Of a stretch of DNA of 64,000 bases, positions 15,424 through 24,876 are shown piece by piece. The number at the start of each line of letters is the position of its first letter. Positions within the stretch are counted from its first letter, which is position 1. A program made the translations under genes and the position numbers. Below the pieces are notes generated by a model. It saw only the letters and a list, made by a program, of their open reading frames with translations, did no database searches and was not told the DNA's origin. Source of the DNA: Bog-473 sp963788125 (lineage in GTDB: Bacteria; Actinomycetota; Acidimicrobiia; Acidimicrobiales; RAAP-2); assembly GCA_963788125.1 (NCBI GenBank), contig CAWBFN010000003.1, positions 124,001-188,000 on the forward strand, written 5' to 3'.

Positions 15424-18254
15424 GTGAACGACTTCCTTCCATTCATCGTCATCGGGCTCGCCACCGGGGCGGTGTACGGCCTGGCCGGGCTGGGCCTGGT
15501 CCTCACCTACAAGACCTCGGGCATCTTCAACTTCGGCTACGGGTCGGTCGCCGCCCTCGACGTCTTCGTCTTCTACTTCCTCCACACCGAGCACGGGGTG
15601 CCGTGGCCCGCCGCCGCCGTCATCTGCCTCGGGGTGTTCGCCCCGCTCCTCGGCCTCGGTGCTCGAGCTTCTGGCCCGGTCGCTCGAGCGGGGCCACCGA
15701 GACGATCAAGGTGGTCTCGACGGTCGGGTTGATCCTGATCGTCGAGGCGCTCGGGTCAGCTGTGGCATCCGGACCAACCCGCCGACGTTCCCGCACTTCC
15801 TCTCGCAGTCGACGGTGCGGATTCTCGGGCGTCAACGTCACCTGGGAGCAGATCATCCTGTTCGTGTTCTCGCGTGGTGGCGTCGGCGGTCCTGTACTGG
15901 TTCTTCCGGTCGGTGCGGCTCGGCGTGGTCATGCGCGGCGTGGTCGACAACCCCGAACTGGTGTCGATGAGCGGCGACGACCCGGTCGCGGGTCCGGCGC
16001 TGGGCCTGGATCATCGGCACCGTGTTCGCCTCGGTGGCCGGCCTCATGCTGGCGCCGACGCAGTCACCTTGGACGGGGTGACCCTCACCACGGCCGTCTT
16101 CGCCGCCTTCGGGGCGGCCGCCATCGGGTACTTCACCAACCTGCCCGCTGACCTTCGTCGGCGGACTGGTGATCGGCATCGCCGGCGCGCTGGTCGACAA
16201 GTACTCGGCCACCATCATCGTGGATCGGGGGACTGCCGCCGAGCCTGCCGTTCCTCATCCTGTTCGTGGTGCTGATCGTGCTGCCGCCGCGGCTGCTTGG
16301 CGCAGACGCCGCCTGGTGGCCCAGCTCCCGGCCCGCCGGTCCTATCACGCGCCGGCGCGGGTGCGGGTCTCGCGCGGGCGTGGTCGTGATCGGTCTCCTG
16401 GCGATCGTGCCGGTCGTGCAGACCGCCCACCTGGCGGTGTGGTCGGCCGCCCTGATCGACATCATCTTGTTCCTGTCGCTCGGCCTGCTGGTCCGGCGGT
16501 CCGGGCAGATCTCGCTGTGCCACCTGGCGTTTGCCGCGGTGGGGGCGGCGACCTTCGGCCACTTCGCGGCAGCCGGTCTTCCGTGGCTGGTCGCCCTGGT
16601 GCTGGCGACCTTGGTGGCGGTGCCGGTCGGCGCCCTGATCGCCATCCCGGCGGTGCGGGTCTCGGGGGTCTTTCTGGCCCTGGCCACGCTCGGGTTCGGC
16701 ATCCTGATGGAAGCAGGTCTTCTACGACCGCGAGCTTCATGTTCGGCGGCTCGCCGCCTCGGGCATCGCCGATCCGCGGCCGGACGTCTCCATCGGGGCC
16801 TGGAACCTGTCGACCGACACCGGCTTCTACTACGTGCTGTTGATCATCGTGGTGCTGGTGGTGGTCATCGTGACCGCTGATCAGCAACGGCCGTCTCGGC
16901 CGGCTGCTCGAGGCGATGGCCGACTCGCCGCTGGCGCTGGAGACCCACGGTGCCACCATCGAGCGTCCTCAAGGTGATCGTGTTCTGCATCTCCGCCGCC
17001 CTGGCTTCGCTGGCCGGCGCGCTCACCGGCATGCTCGTACCACTTCGGCGTCGGCACCGACTTCGCGTCGTTCAACTCGCTGACCCTGGTGGCCCTGGTG
17101 GTGATCATCACCATCGGCGACCCCTGGTACGCCGTCATCGGCGCCATCGGCTACACGGTCATCCCCGGCTACATCACCGATGCGAACACCAGCACCTATC
17201 CTCCAGCTGCTCTTCGGCGTCGCGGCTGCCACCGCCGCCTACGGCGTCCAGGGGCGGCACCACTCCGGCAGCGCTGCGCACGCTCCTCGACCGCCTGGGC
17301 GGTCGCACGGCGCGGGAGCCGGTCGACCGCTGGCGCCGGCCGTACTCGCCGGCCCCGCTCGCACCTCCCCGCTCGACGACGCCCGGCCCGTGTCACGAGA
17401 CGAGCAGCCGACGGGAGGGGGTGGCCTCGAGGTCCGGGACCTGTCGGTGCAGTTCGGCGGCGTGAGGGCGGTCAACGACGTCAGCCTGAGGGCACCCGAC
17501 CGGGGCCATCACCGGCCTGATCGGTCCGAACGGGGCCGGCAAGACGACCACCTTCAACGCGTGCAGCGGCCTCAACCGTCCGACCTCGGGGCAGATCCTG
17601 CTGCACGGCGTGGACGTCAGCCGACGAGGGGCCCGCCCAGCGTGCCCGGCGACGGGCTGGGGCGGACCTTCCAGCGCACCGAGCTGTTCAACAGCCTGAC
17701 GGTGCGCCAGAACGTGGCGATGGGCCGCGAGGCCGCGCTGGCCGGGCGCAACCCGCTGGCCCAGATCGTCGGGTCGCGGCGCGCGAACCGGCTGGTGGCG
17801 GCGGTGACCGAGGAGGCGCTGGCCCTGACCGGGACCGGCGGCCTCGCCGACCTCCAGGTCGGGCTGCTCCCGATCGGCCAGCGGCGCCTGGTCGAGCTGG
17901 CCCGGGCGCTGGCCGGCCCGTTCGATCTGCTGCTCCTCGACGAGCCGTCCTCGGGCCTCGACGGCCACGAGACCGAGGAGTTCGGCCGGGTGCTCAAGAC
18001 CGTGGTGCGCGAGCGAGGCTGCGGGATCCTCCTGGTCGAGCACGACATGACCCTGGTCCGCGAGATCTGCGACTACGTCTACGTGCTTCGACTTCGGGGT
18101 CGCTGATCTTCGAGGGCACCCCCGAGCGAGATGCACGCTCTCCGACGAGGTCCGGGCCGCCTACCTCGGCGACTGCCACGGCCATTGCGGTCGCGCCCCC
18201 GAGGCCGACGCGGTCCACGGCCAGCGAGCCTCGATCACGCCGGCAGGTGAGTGA
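15424..18254 (+). pseudogene. Fused LivH-LivM permease / LivG ATPase of an ABC importer (many frameshifts)
   Basis: GTG at 15,424 starts a LivH-type permease (NDFLPFIVIGLATGAVYGLA). After frame correction it passes straight into a LivM-type permease (IDIILFLSLGLLVRRSGQIS; GDPWYAVIGAIGYTVIPGYI) and then a LivG ATPase. The ATPase has GLEVRDLSVQFGG, a Walker A readable as GPNGAGKTTT at about 17,525, and LLLLDEPSSGLDG as Walker B. I find no stop codon between the modules in the corrected frame, so one polypeptide of about 930 residues is likely; actinobacteria have such permease/ATP-binding fusions. Twenty or more single-base shifts, mostly apparent G or C insertions, break the frame (for example near 15,658, 15,829, 15,872, 16,149, 16,970, 17,040, 18,105). 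The stop is taken at 18,252-18,254, seven bases before livF. Confidence 0.75.
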
Positions 18255-18260
18255 GCCCAG

Positions 18261-18966
18261 ATGCTGACGCTCCGTTCGATCACGGCCGGCTACGGCGAGT
18301 CCATCGTGCTGCGCGACGTGGACTTCACGCGTCGGCGACGGCGAGGTGGTCGCCCTGCTCGGGCCGAACGGCGCCGGCAAGACGACCCTGCTGCGGACCG
18401 CCACCGGGCTTCGTGAAGCCCCGGTCGGGCCGCATCGAGTTCGGCGGCGAGGACCTCACCGGGCGGCCGCCGCACAAGTTCGTCCGTCGGGGCCTCTGCC
18501 ATCTGCCCGAGGGTCGGGGCATCTTTCCGTCGCTCACCGTGCTGCGAGAACCTCACGATCCAGGCCCGGACCGCGGGATAGCCGACGAGATCGTGGCCGA
18601 GGCGACGCGAGCTCTTTCCCGTCCTCGGCGACCGGCTTCGGCCAGACCGCCGGGAGCCTCTCGGGGGGCGAGCAGCAGATGCTGGCCCTGTCGCGGGCCT
18701 ACACTCACCCACCCGAAGCTGGTCCTGGTCGACGAGGCCTCGCTCGGCCTCGGCGCCGCTGGTCGTGGACAGGATCTACGAGGCCCTCCGCCAACTCGTC
18801 GGCGCGAGGGATCTCGCTGGTCGTGGTCGAGCAGTACGTGCAGAAAGCCCTGGACCTCGCCGAGACGGTCTACATCCTGAATCGGGGGAAGGTCATCCAC
18901 ATCGGAAAGGCCGCCGAGATCGGCGCCGACGAGATCTACGAGAGGTACCTGGGCATCGAGTCCTGA
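18261..18966 (+). pseudogene. LivF-type ABC importer ATPase (frameshifted)
   Basis: ATG at 18,261 begins MLTLRSITAGYGESIVLRD. Walker A is in LLGPNGAGKTTLLRTATG, the signature in GSLSGGEQQMLALSRAYTHP and Walker B in KLVLVDEASLGL; the end is IYERYLGIES. About nine single-base shifts occur (near 18,330, 18,408, 18,549, 18,578, 18,609, 18,642, 18,714, 18,752 and 18,803). The corrected product is about 230 residues, standard for LivF. It is the second ATPase of the importer encoded from 14,153 and ends the operon, facing a convergent acyl-CoA dehydrogenase gene. Confidence 0.8.
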
Positions 18967-18994
18967 CCGGTCTCCACCCGTGGCACGGCCCCGC

Positions 18995-20092
18995 TCAGGT
19001 GAACCGTGCGCCGAGCCGCCGGCGATGGGCCGAGGGAGACCCGAAAAGCGAGCTGTTGAGGGCGGCCCGCTTCAGGAACGTGTGGATGCCGCGCTCCCAG
19101 GTGTAACCGATCCCCCCATGCAGCTGCATCGCCTTTCCCTGCGACCTCCACGGCCGACTGGCCCACATGCGACGTGGCTTGCGAAACGGCAATCCATGCG
19201 TCGTCCGCTCCGGAGGCGACCGCCACAACCGCCTGCTCGACCAACTCCCGGCCGACGGTCACCTGTACCAGCATGTCGGCGCACGCATGTTTGACCGCCT
19301 GAAACGAGCCGACGGGCCGGCCGAACTGGTGGCGTACCTCCACGTAGGCCACCGTGGCCTCCAGCACGGCTTCGGCCACTCCCAAGCTGTCGCAGGCGGT
19401 CGCCACGGCACCCCGATCCAGCAGCCGTGCGCACGAACCGGGCGGATCATGTGCGAACGTGAGGACCGCGGCTGCGTCGAGCTCGACATCGACCGCTCGC
19501 ACCAGGGCGAGCCGCCGGGTGAGGTCGATCACCGGTTGCGGAGAGATCTGGAGCCCGGTTGCTCCTTGCCCACCTGGACAATGACGGGGCCGCCGTCGGG
19601 GTCGTCGGCGACGATGAGGAGTCGATCTGCCTCTGTTGCGTCGGGCACGAAGTCGGCCGAACCGTTGAGGAGGAGCCCACGGCCGTCCCGTCGTAGGGTG
19701 AAGGGAGCGGCGGGAGCAGCCAGACACTCGGCACCGGTGGGGAGGACGACGGCGGCGCATTCCCGTCCCGATGCCACGCTCTCGAGCATCTCGCCGACCT
19801 GAGGACGCGGTTGGAGCAGGTTGAGCGCCCCGACGCCCAGCACCACCGAGCCCAGATAGGGACTCGCGACGGCCGCCCGACCCAGTTCGTGCAGGATCAC
19901 GGCGACTTCGGCGCCGGCGCCGGCGCCGTCCCACGCCTCGGGCACCTCCAGGCCGAGCCACCCCGATGCGGCCATGACGTCCCAGTCGGCCGGCAGAGGC
20001 GGTTTGCCGCCTGTCACGAGAGGGCTCAACCCGTTGAGTACCTCCCGGGCCACGGTGCGCAGCTCGTCGTGGGCCTCGGAGAACTCCGCCAT
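18995..20092 (-). CDS. Acyl-CoA dehydrogenase, subunit 2 of second pair (two frameshifts)
   Basis: Begins MAEFSEAHDELRTVAREVL at ATG 20,092 and reads to VIVQVGKEQ, shifts at about 19,563 (one base apparently missing), continues ISPQPVIDLTRRLALVRAVD ... VEVRHQFGRPVGSFQAVKHA, shifts again at about 19,138 (one extra base) and ends KAMQLHGGIGYTWERGIHTF ... LGARFT. The joined product is about 365 residues, with the C-terminal FAD-binding helices intact. Its start overlaps the stop of the upstream acyl-CoA dehydrogenase (TGATG at 20,090-20,094), the same arrangement as the pair at 9,213/10,364. A heteromeric partnership is inferred. Confidence 0.85.
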
Positions 20093-21324
20093 CAGGCTCC
20101 CTCGACCGGCTCACGCGGCAGCCCGAGACCACGTTCGCCGATGATCGTGCGCTGGATCTCGTTCGTGCCCCCGGGGATGGTCCACTCCCAGGACCCGATG
20201 AAGTCGAGCATCCAGGCCCCGGACTCCCAGCCGCTCGACATGGGCTTGTGGAGCACCGTGTGAGCAGGAAGACCGGCGACGTCGACCCCGAAGTCGGTCA
20301 TTCGCTGAAGGAGCTCGCTGTAGTAGAGCTTGACGATAGAGGCGTCTGCGGCGCCGGCCGTACCTGCTTCGTGGCGCTCGACGAGCCGGCGGGTCATGCC
20401 GCGTAGCCAGCGAAGTTCGGTCTCGAAGGCGGCGAGCCGGTCTCGCACAAGAGGGTCGTCCAGGGGTCGGCCACCTGACGGGGTGGCCGTCGAGCAGGAT
20501 TCCACCAGCGATCGAACCCCGCCTTGTCCAGCCCGCTCGGCCAACTCGAGCATGGTCATGCCCCGCTCGGCGCCCAGTGTCTCCTGGGCGACTCGCCAGC
20601 CGGCGTTCTCGGGGCCGACGCGGTTCGATTCGTCGATGACGACGTCAGTGAGGAAGATCTCGCAAGTGCGATTCACCGTTGGCGTTCTTGATGGGCCGCA
20701 CCTCTACTCCCGGCGTTCGCATGTCCATCAGGAAGTAGGAGATGCCCCGGCGCTTGGGTGCGTTGGGATCGGTTCGAACGAGCAGGAGGCACCAGTCGGC
20801 CCGCGCCGCCGAACTCGCCCAGAGCTTTTGGCCGTTGACGTAGTGATGGCCTTCCCTGCGGGCCCACGTCCTGAGACTGGCCAGATCCGATCCGGCCTCG
20901 GGTTCGAGAACCCCTGGCTCCAGATCTCGCCCTCGAGGATGGCCGGCAGATGGCGCTGTCGCGGTTCGTCGGTGCCGGCGGCGAGCAGCGTGGAGGCGGC
21001 GTGGTGGATCCCCATGAAGGCAAGCACCAACCTCGGGGCGTCGTGGGCCGCCAGCTCGGAGAACAAGACGATCTGCCGGGCCACCGGCATTCCACCTCCC
21101 CATTCCTCGGGCCAGTGCGGCGTGGCAAAACCGGCGAGCCGCAACTCCTCGAACCAGGCCTTTTGGAAAGCGACGAACTCTATTTCGGACACGCCGGTCT
21201 GCGCCGCACGCCATCCCCGAGGAACGTGCTGGACGCACCACTCTCTGACCTCGGCGCGAAAGCTCTCCAGTTCGGCTTCGGACGTCGGCCGCGCAGCCGG
21301 CGAGCTCGCGGGAGGGCCGGCCAT
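20092..21324 (-). CDS. Acyl-CoA dehydrogenase, subunit 1 of second pair (two frameshifts)
   Basis: ATG at 21,324 (MAGPPASSPAARPTSEAELE) reads to ILEGEIWSQGFS, shifts at about 20,911, continues EPEAGSDLASLRTWARREGH ... VEVRPIKNANGESH, shifts at about 20,660, then CEIFLTDVVIDESNRVG to GGTNEIQRTIIGERGLGLPR. The joined protein is about 410 residues, a full-length dehydrogenase with the usual GTNEIQR C-terminal motif. It is divergent from the DUF35 gene with only 28 bp between starts, and that gap holds operator site 4. The downstream partner gene overlaps its stop. Confidence 0.87.
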
Positions 21325-21331
21325 CGCTGAG

Positions 21332-21344
21332 TGAGCGTATACTC
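21332..21344. promoter_or_regulatory. Operator-like site 4 (TGAGC-GTA-TACTC)
   Basis: An exact TGAGC-N3-TACT match filling almost the whole 28-bp gap between the divergent acyl-CoA dehydrogenase (21,324) and DUF35 (21,353) genes. At least one of the divergent transcripts must start inside or very near the site, so occupancy should block transcription directly. Confidence 0.55.
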
Positions 21345-21352
21345 CGTCCATT

Positions 21353-21772
21353 GTGGAGGCAACTGCCGGGATACCTCCCGCGGTCACCGAGGAGACAGAG
21401 GCGTTCTGGGCGGCTGCGGCCGAGGGCCGATTGGTCGTCGATCGCTGCGACACGTGCGGCGCATACTCGTTCCCCCCGAGGGGGATGTGCCGGACGTGCC
21501 GAGGTCGAACAATGTCCCCGGTCGAGATCACCAGCAGGGGGCGGATCTACAGCTACACGGTCAACTACCAGAGGTGGCTTCCCGAGCTCGACGTGCCCTT
21601 CGCCATCGTGCTGGTGGAGTTCCCCGACTACCCGGGGGTGCGGGTCGTCGGACGGTTGAGAGGGTGTCCGCCGGAGGACATCGCCATCGACGATGAAGTA
21701 GAGGTGGGTTTCGAGCCCGGGCCCGGCGGCTACGCCATCCCGAGCTTCGTGGCCGCCGCCCACGCCCGCTGA
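21353..21772 (+). CDS. Zn-ribbon OB-fold protein (DUF35)
   Basis: 139 residues. An N-terminal helix (TEETEAFWAAAAEGRLVV) precedes a zinc ribbon with Cys32, Cys35, Cys46 and Cys49 (RCDTC ... MCRTC) and an OB fold containing RIYSYTVNYQRW and PFAIVLVEFPDYPGVRVVG. DUF35 proteins are the obligate partners of thiolase-like aldolases such as Ltp2 with ChsH2 and bind acyl-CoA. GTG at 21,353 is the only plausible start after the divergent gene. The stop overlaps the next start (TGATG), so it is coupled to the thiolase-like gene. Unlike ChsH2 it has no MaoC hydratase domain. Confidence 0.92.
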   Translation: MEATAGIPPAVTEETEAFWAAAAEGRLVVDRCDTCGAYSFPPRGMCRTCRGRTMSPVEITSRGRIYSYTVNYQRWLPELDVPFAIVLVEFPDYPGVRVVGRLRGCPPEDIAIDDEVEVGFEPGPGGYAIPSFVAAAHAR

Positions 21773-22953
21773 TGGGCACGGACCGGTTCGAGCAGCACGT
21801 CGTCATATCGGGTGTGGGGCAGTCGGTCATCGGCCGCCAGGTGGACCGGTCCGGGTTTCAGCTCACGTTGGACGCCGTGCTGGCCGCCATCGACGATGCC
21901 GGTCTGACCGTGGACGACATCGACGGACTCGCCATGTTCCCCGGCGGGGGAGTCGCCAATCTGCCGGGGTACGCCAACGGAAACCTCTACGAGGTGCAGG
22001 ACGCCCTCCGCATCACCACCACATGGCGCCAGGGGCAGGTCGAGGGCATGAGCCTTCCGTTCTCTGCACCCGCCCAGGCGGTGGCCACCGGCCAGTCGCG
22101 CCATGCGGTGATCTGGCGCACGGTCAAAGAGGGGAGCGCGGCCCGCCGTGCCGGCGGGCGCCCCGCCTACGGTGCGAACAAGCCGGTGGCCGAGGGGTCC
22201 ATGGCCTGGTGGCTACCTTTGGGCGCGCTGTCCCCGGTCTGCCACGTGGCGCCGTTCGCCACCCGTTACATGCACGAGTACGGCGTGACGCGTGAGCAGC
22301 TCGCCTGGATCCCGGTCACCCAGCGCGCCCACGCGGCGCGCAACCCCAACGCGGTCTACCGCACGCCTCTCAGCGTGGAGGAGTACATGGAGTCGCGCAT
22401 GATCTCCTCCCCGATCTGCCTGTACGACTGCGACGTGCCGGCCGACGGCGCCACCGCCATCGTCGTCTCCGCCGTCGACACGGTTCCCGATCTCCGCGCA
22501 CCGGTCCGCATCGCGGCGATGGCCGGTGTGATCGACCAGCGGCCGTCATGGGAACAGTGGGAGGACATGGGCCGGGTTGGCTACGCCACGGCCGCGGCCA
22601 TGTGGAACCGCACCGATCTGACGCCCGACGACGTCCATGTCGCGCAGCTGTACGACGGATTCACCATAGAGGCGGTGTGGTGGCTGGAGGCGATGGGGTT
22701 CTGCGGGACAGGAGAGGCCGGCTCCTTTGTCGAAGGAGGAAAACGGATCTCACTCGACGGCCAGTTGCCGCTCAACACATGGGGTGGACAACTCTCGGGC
22801 GGTCGCTTGCACGCCGGCTTCGGCCATACCGCCGAAGCGGTCCGCCAACTGCGCGGGGAAGCGGGAGAGCGTCAGGTCCCCGGCACTGAGGTCGCGGCCA
22901 TCGGGAATGTGGGCGGCTACGAAGCCGGGGCCGCCCTCCTCACGAGCCTCTAG
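21772..22953 (+). CDS. Thiolase-like lipid-transfer protein, probable Ltp2-type aldolase
   Basis: 393 residues of the SCP-x/Ltp thiolase superfamily. The position of the thiolase nucleophile reads VEGMSLPFSAPAQAVATG, with no cysteine, so it cannot be an ordinary thiolase. It keeps the VAQLYDGFTIEAV segment, whose tyrosine corresponds to the YDxF region of Ltp2 aldolases, and NTWGGQLSGGRLHAGFGH near the C-terminus. With the coupled DUF35 protein it probably performs a retro-aldol cleavage of a beta-hydroxyacyl-CoA, releasing a ketone or aldehyde and a short acyl-CoA (inferred from Ltp2-ChsH2). Start ATG 21,772 overlaps the DUF35 stop. Confidence 0.88.
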   Translation: MGTDRFEQHVVISGVGQSVIGRQVDRSGFQLTLDAVLAAIDDAGLTVDDIDGLAMFPGGGVANLPGYANGNLYEVQDALRITTTWRQGQVEGMSLPFSAPAQAVATGQSRHAVIWRTVKEGSAARRAGGRPAYGANKPVAEGSMAWWLPLGALSPVCHVAPFATRYMHEYGVTREQLAWIPVTQRAHAARNPNAVYRTPLSVEEYMESRMISSPICLYDCDVPADGATAIVVSAVDTVPDLRAPVRIAAMAGVIDQRPSWEQWEDMGRVGYATAAAMWNRTDLTPDDVHVAQLYDGFTIEAVWWLEAMGFCGTGEAGSFVEGGKRISLDGQLPLNTWGGQLSGGRLHAGFGHTAEAVRQLRGEAGERQVPGTEVAAIGNVGGYEAGAALLTSL

Positions 22954-22957
22954 TGAC

Positions 22958-24082
22958 CTAGGTCCCGGCCGGGGCCCCCTGGAGGGTCGCGTCGTAGGTC
23001 ACGCCGATGTCTCCGCCCACGTCGTGACGGGCGAGCTCCGGGAGCACCTCCGTGGAGAAGAGCTCGAAATTGGCGTCTGCCTCGTCGTACGGCATACCGC
23101 CGAAGGTCATGTCGACGACCAGCGCGCCCGCATCGCATCGCCGGCTGTAGTCGAGCAGCTTCTCGGTCACTTCCTCCGGCGTGCCCCACACCTGCAGGTC
23201 GGCGAGAAAGCCGTTGAACCGCTCCAACCCGTGCTTGGCGATGTTGTTGGCCAGTGCGCCGTAGTACTCGTAGCCCGGGATGTCGGCGAACCCGGGATTG
23301 TCGAACTCGTAGTGATCGACCGTCGAGCGAGCCCAGCGTTGCAGGTAGACCTCGCGCATCCGCTGGACTTGGGCACGGTCGTTGCTCACGCCGACCACCA
23401 GGACCAGGACCGGCTTCGGCGCCTCGTACCCGTTGACCTCGAGGTAGCGCTGACGGTACGCGGCGAGCTCGGCCTCCGCCGTCTCCCAGGGCTTCTGCGC
23501 GATCACCAGAATCCCCACCGCCATGCGTGCCATCAACTCCATCGATGACGGTGAGACGGCCGCAGCGAAGGTACGTCCCTTGAAGCTGGCGAGCGGACGC
23601 GGACGGATCGCTGCGCGGGGCTGCGTGTAGACCTCACCGTCGTACTCGATGTAGCCGGTCTCGAGCGCCTCCAAGATGGCCTCGCTGTACTCGGTGAACC
23701 GCTGGCGCGACTCGCCCATCTCCAGTCGGAAGTTGTTGAACTCGATCCGCCCGAGACCGCGGCCGAGCCCGGCAATCGCCCGACCGCCGGAGAGATGGTC
23801 GAGGACCGTGTAGCTCTCGGCCACCCGCACCGGGTCGTTCCACGGGAGGACACTCACCATCTGGCCGAGCTTGATCCGCGTGGTCTGGCCGGCCAGCCAC
23901 GACAGGACCATCGGCGTCTGGGAGGTGAGCTGATAGTCCGAGAAGTGGTGCTCCGAGAACCATACCGAGTCGAAGCCGGCCTCTTCGGCTCGGACGCCGA
24001 GGGCCAGCTCCCTTCGGTACACCTCAGCGTCGGTGAGGTTGTCGTCGAGCCGTTGGAGAGTCAGACCAAGCCCTATGTGCAT
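22958..24082 (-). CDS. LLM class flavin-dependent oxidoreductase
   Basis: About 374 residues of the luciferase-like monooxygenase family, larger than the two F420-type LLM proteins of the window. Diagnostic parts are RAEEAGFDSVWFSEHHFSDY, VAESYTVLDHLSGGRAIAGL and a C-terminal DAGALVVDMTFGG. It resembles FMN/FMNH2-dependent monooxygenases. ATG at 24,082 (MHIGLGL) is chosen; GTG at 24,088 is in frame. Operator site 5 overlaps the start, so transcription must begin at or very near the start codon if that site is active. Ends four bases from the convergent thiolase-like gene. Confidence 0.88.
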   Translation of the reverse strand: MHIGLGLTLQRLDDNLTDAEVYRRELALGVRAEEAGFDSVWFSEHHFSDYQLTSQTPMVLSWLAGQTTRIKLGQMVSVLPWNDPVRVAESYTVLDHLSGGRAIAGLGRGLGRIEFNNFRLEMGESRQRFTEYSEAILEALETGYIEYDGEVYTQPRAAIRPRPLASFKGRTFAAAVSPSSMELMARMAVGILVIAQKPWETAEAELAAYRQRYLEVNGYEAPKPVLVLVVGVSNDRAQVQRMREVYLQRWARSTVDHYEFDNPGFADIPGYEYYGALANNIAKHGLERFNGFLADLQVWGTPEEVTEKLLDYSRRCDAGALVVDMTFGGMPYDEADANFELFSTEVLPELARHDVGGDIGVTYDATLQGAPAGT

Positions 24083-24094
24083 GAGCACTTACTA
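24082..24094. promoter_or_regulatory. Operator-like site 5 (TGAGC-ACT-TACTA)
   Basis: An exact TGAGC-N3-TACT match on the plus strand, overlapping the first bases of the LLM gene read on the minus strand. GATAGT just upstream on that strand could be the -10 of a leaderless transcript. Both roles are inferred. Confidence 0.45.
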
Positions 24095-24134
24095 TCATCT
24101 CTGGCGCCCCGACGCCAGTCCCGGGCACCGGGCA

Positions 24135-24854
24135 CTAGGACTCGAGAAGCACGTCCTCTCGAGCGGCGATGAACCACGACTCGCTCACCAGATCCTCCTC
24201 GGTGTGGTCTCCGAGGTTCTGTTCGAACCAGGCGATCCGGACGCGGAGGTCGGCGAGCTCGTCGAAGTAGACCTCGTTGAGGGCGTCGTAGGCCCAGCCC
24301 CCGCCGGGCGTGGCCAGCGGATGGTTCTGCAGGTAGGCGTGGCCGCGCGCCTTGGCCGGAATCTCCACCACGTGCCCCGTATCCGCGTCCTTGAGGCTGC
24401 CTGCCCGGCTCTTCCACCGCTCCGAGAACTCCTCGGGGGAGAGCTCCGCTGCTCGTCTGGCGATCGCCATGTGCTTGAGCCTGGCTCCGCCTGACCGCCA
24501 GCGGTTCTCCAACCAATCGGCGCCCCGCAACACCAGCTGGCGCGCCACAACGACCGGGCTCGCACCGACGTCGATCGCCGCGTCCAGCGATGCGAACACC
24601 GAGTCACCGCCCGCACCGGCGAGCCAGCTCTCGAATCGATCGAGATGTTCGGCGTCGGTGAACCATTCGATCCCGATGCCGTCGTGCACCGGGTCCGAGA
24701 TGACATCCGGGAGGCTCGTGCACACGGCGATCCGCAAGGGCCTGGCGTCCACGGGAGCGGAGGCCGAGGCCTCCATGGCGTCTGGCCAACGCGGTGCGAA
24801 CTGGCCGGGGGAGACTCCGGACTTTCTCGTTGCGAAACGTATCCGTTTGATCAC
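24135..24854 (-). CDS. EthD-like dimeric alpha/beta-barrel protein with two repeats
   Basis: About 239 residues, apparently two tandem ferredoxin-like modules, each with the EthD-type entry: RKSGVSPGQFAPRWPD near the N-terminus and LSPEEFSERWKSRAG in the second half. EthD proteins accompany P450 systems that degrade ethers and hydrocarbons, or act as small dehydratases or decarboxylases; the role here is not known. The GTG start at 24,854, eleven bases after the amidohydrolase stop, is preferred because the frame further upstream overlaps that gene. Probably cotranscribed with the amidohydrolase. Confidence 0.7.
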   Translation of the reverse strand: MIKRIRFATRKSGVSPGQFAPRWPDAMEASASAPVDARPLRIAVCTSLPDVISDPVHDGIGIEWFTDAEHLDRFESWLAGAGGDSVFASLDAAIDVGASPVVVARQLVLRGADWLENRWRSGGARLKHMAIARRAAELSPEEFSERWKSRAGSLKDADTGHVVEIPAKARGHAYLQNHPLATPGGGWAYDALNEVYFDELADLRVRIAWFEQNLGDHTEEDLVSESWFIAAREDVLLES

Positions 24855-24876
24855 GGATAGGAGATCACGGATAGAA
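24849..24876. repeat. 14-bp tandem duplication
   Basis: GATCACGGATAGGA (24,849-24,862) is followed directly by GATCACGGATAGAA (24,863-24,876). It spans the amidohydrolase stop codon and the start of the EthD-like gene, and may have created the present junction by slippage. Confidence 0.75.

Noticed and set aside
14950..18830. Programmed frameshifting or an intron-like system in the ABC operon
   Set aside because: Events are too many and irregular, lack a common slippery sequence and mostly look like single extra bases; sequence error or decay is simpler.
21772..22953. Ordinary acetyl-CoA acetyltransferase
   Set aside because: The active-site cysteine region reads EGMSLPFSAPAQ and the GHP motif is absent.
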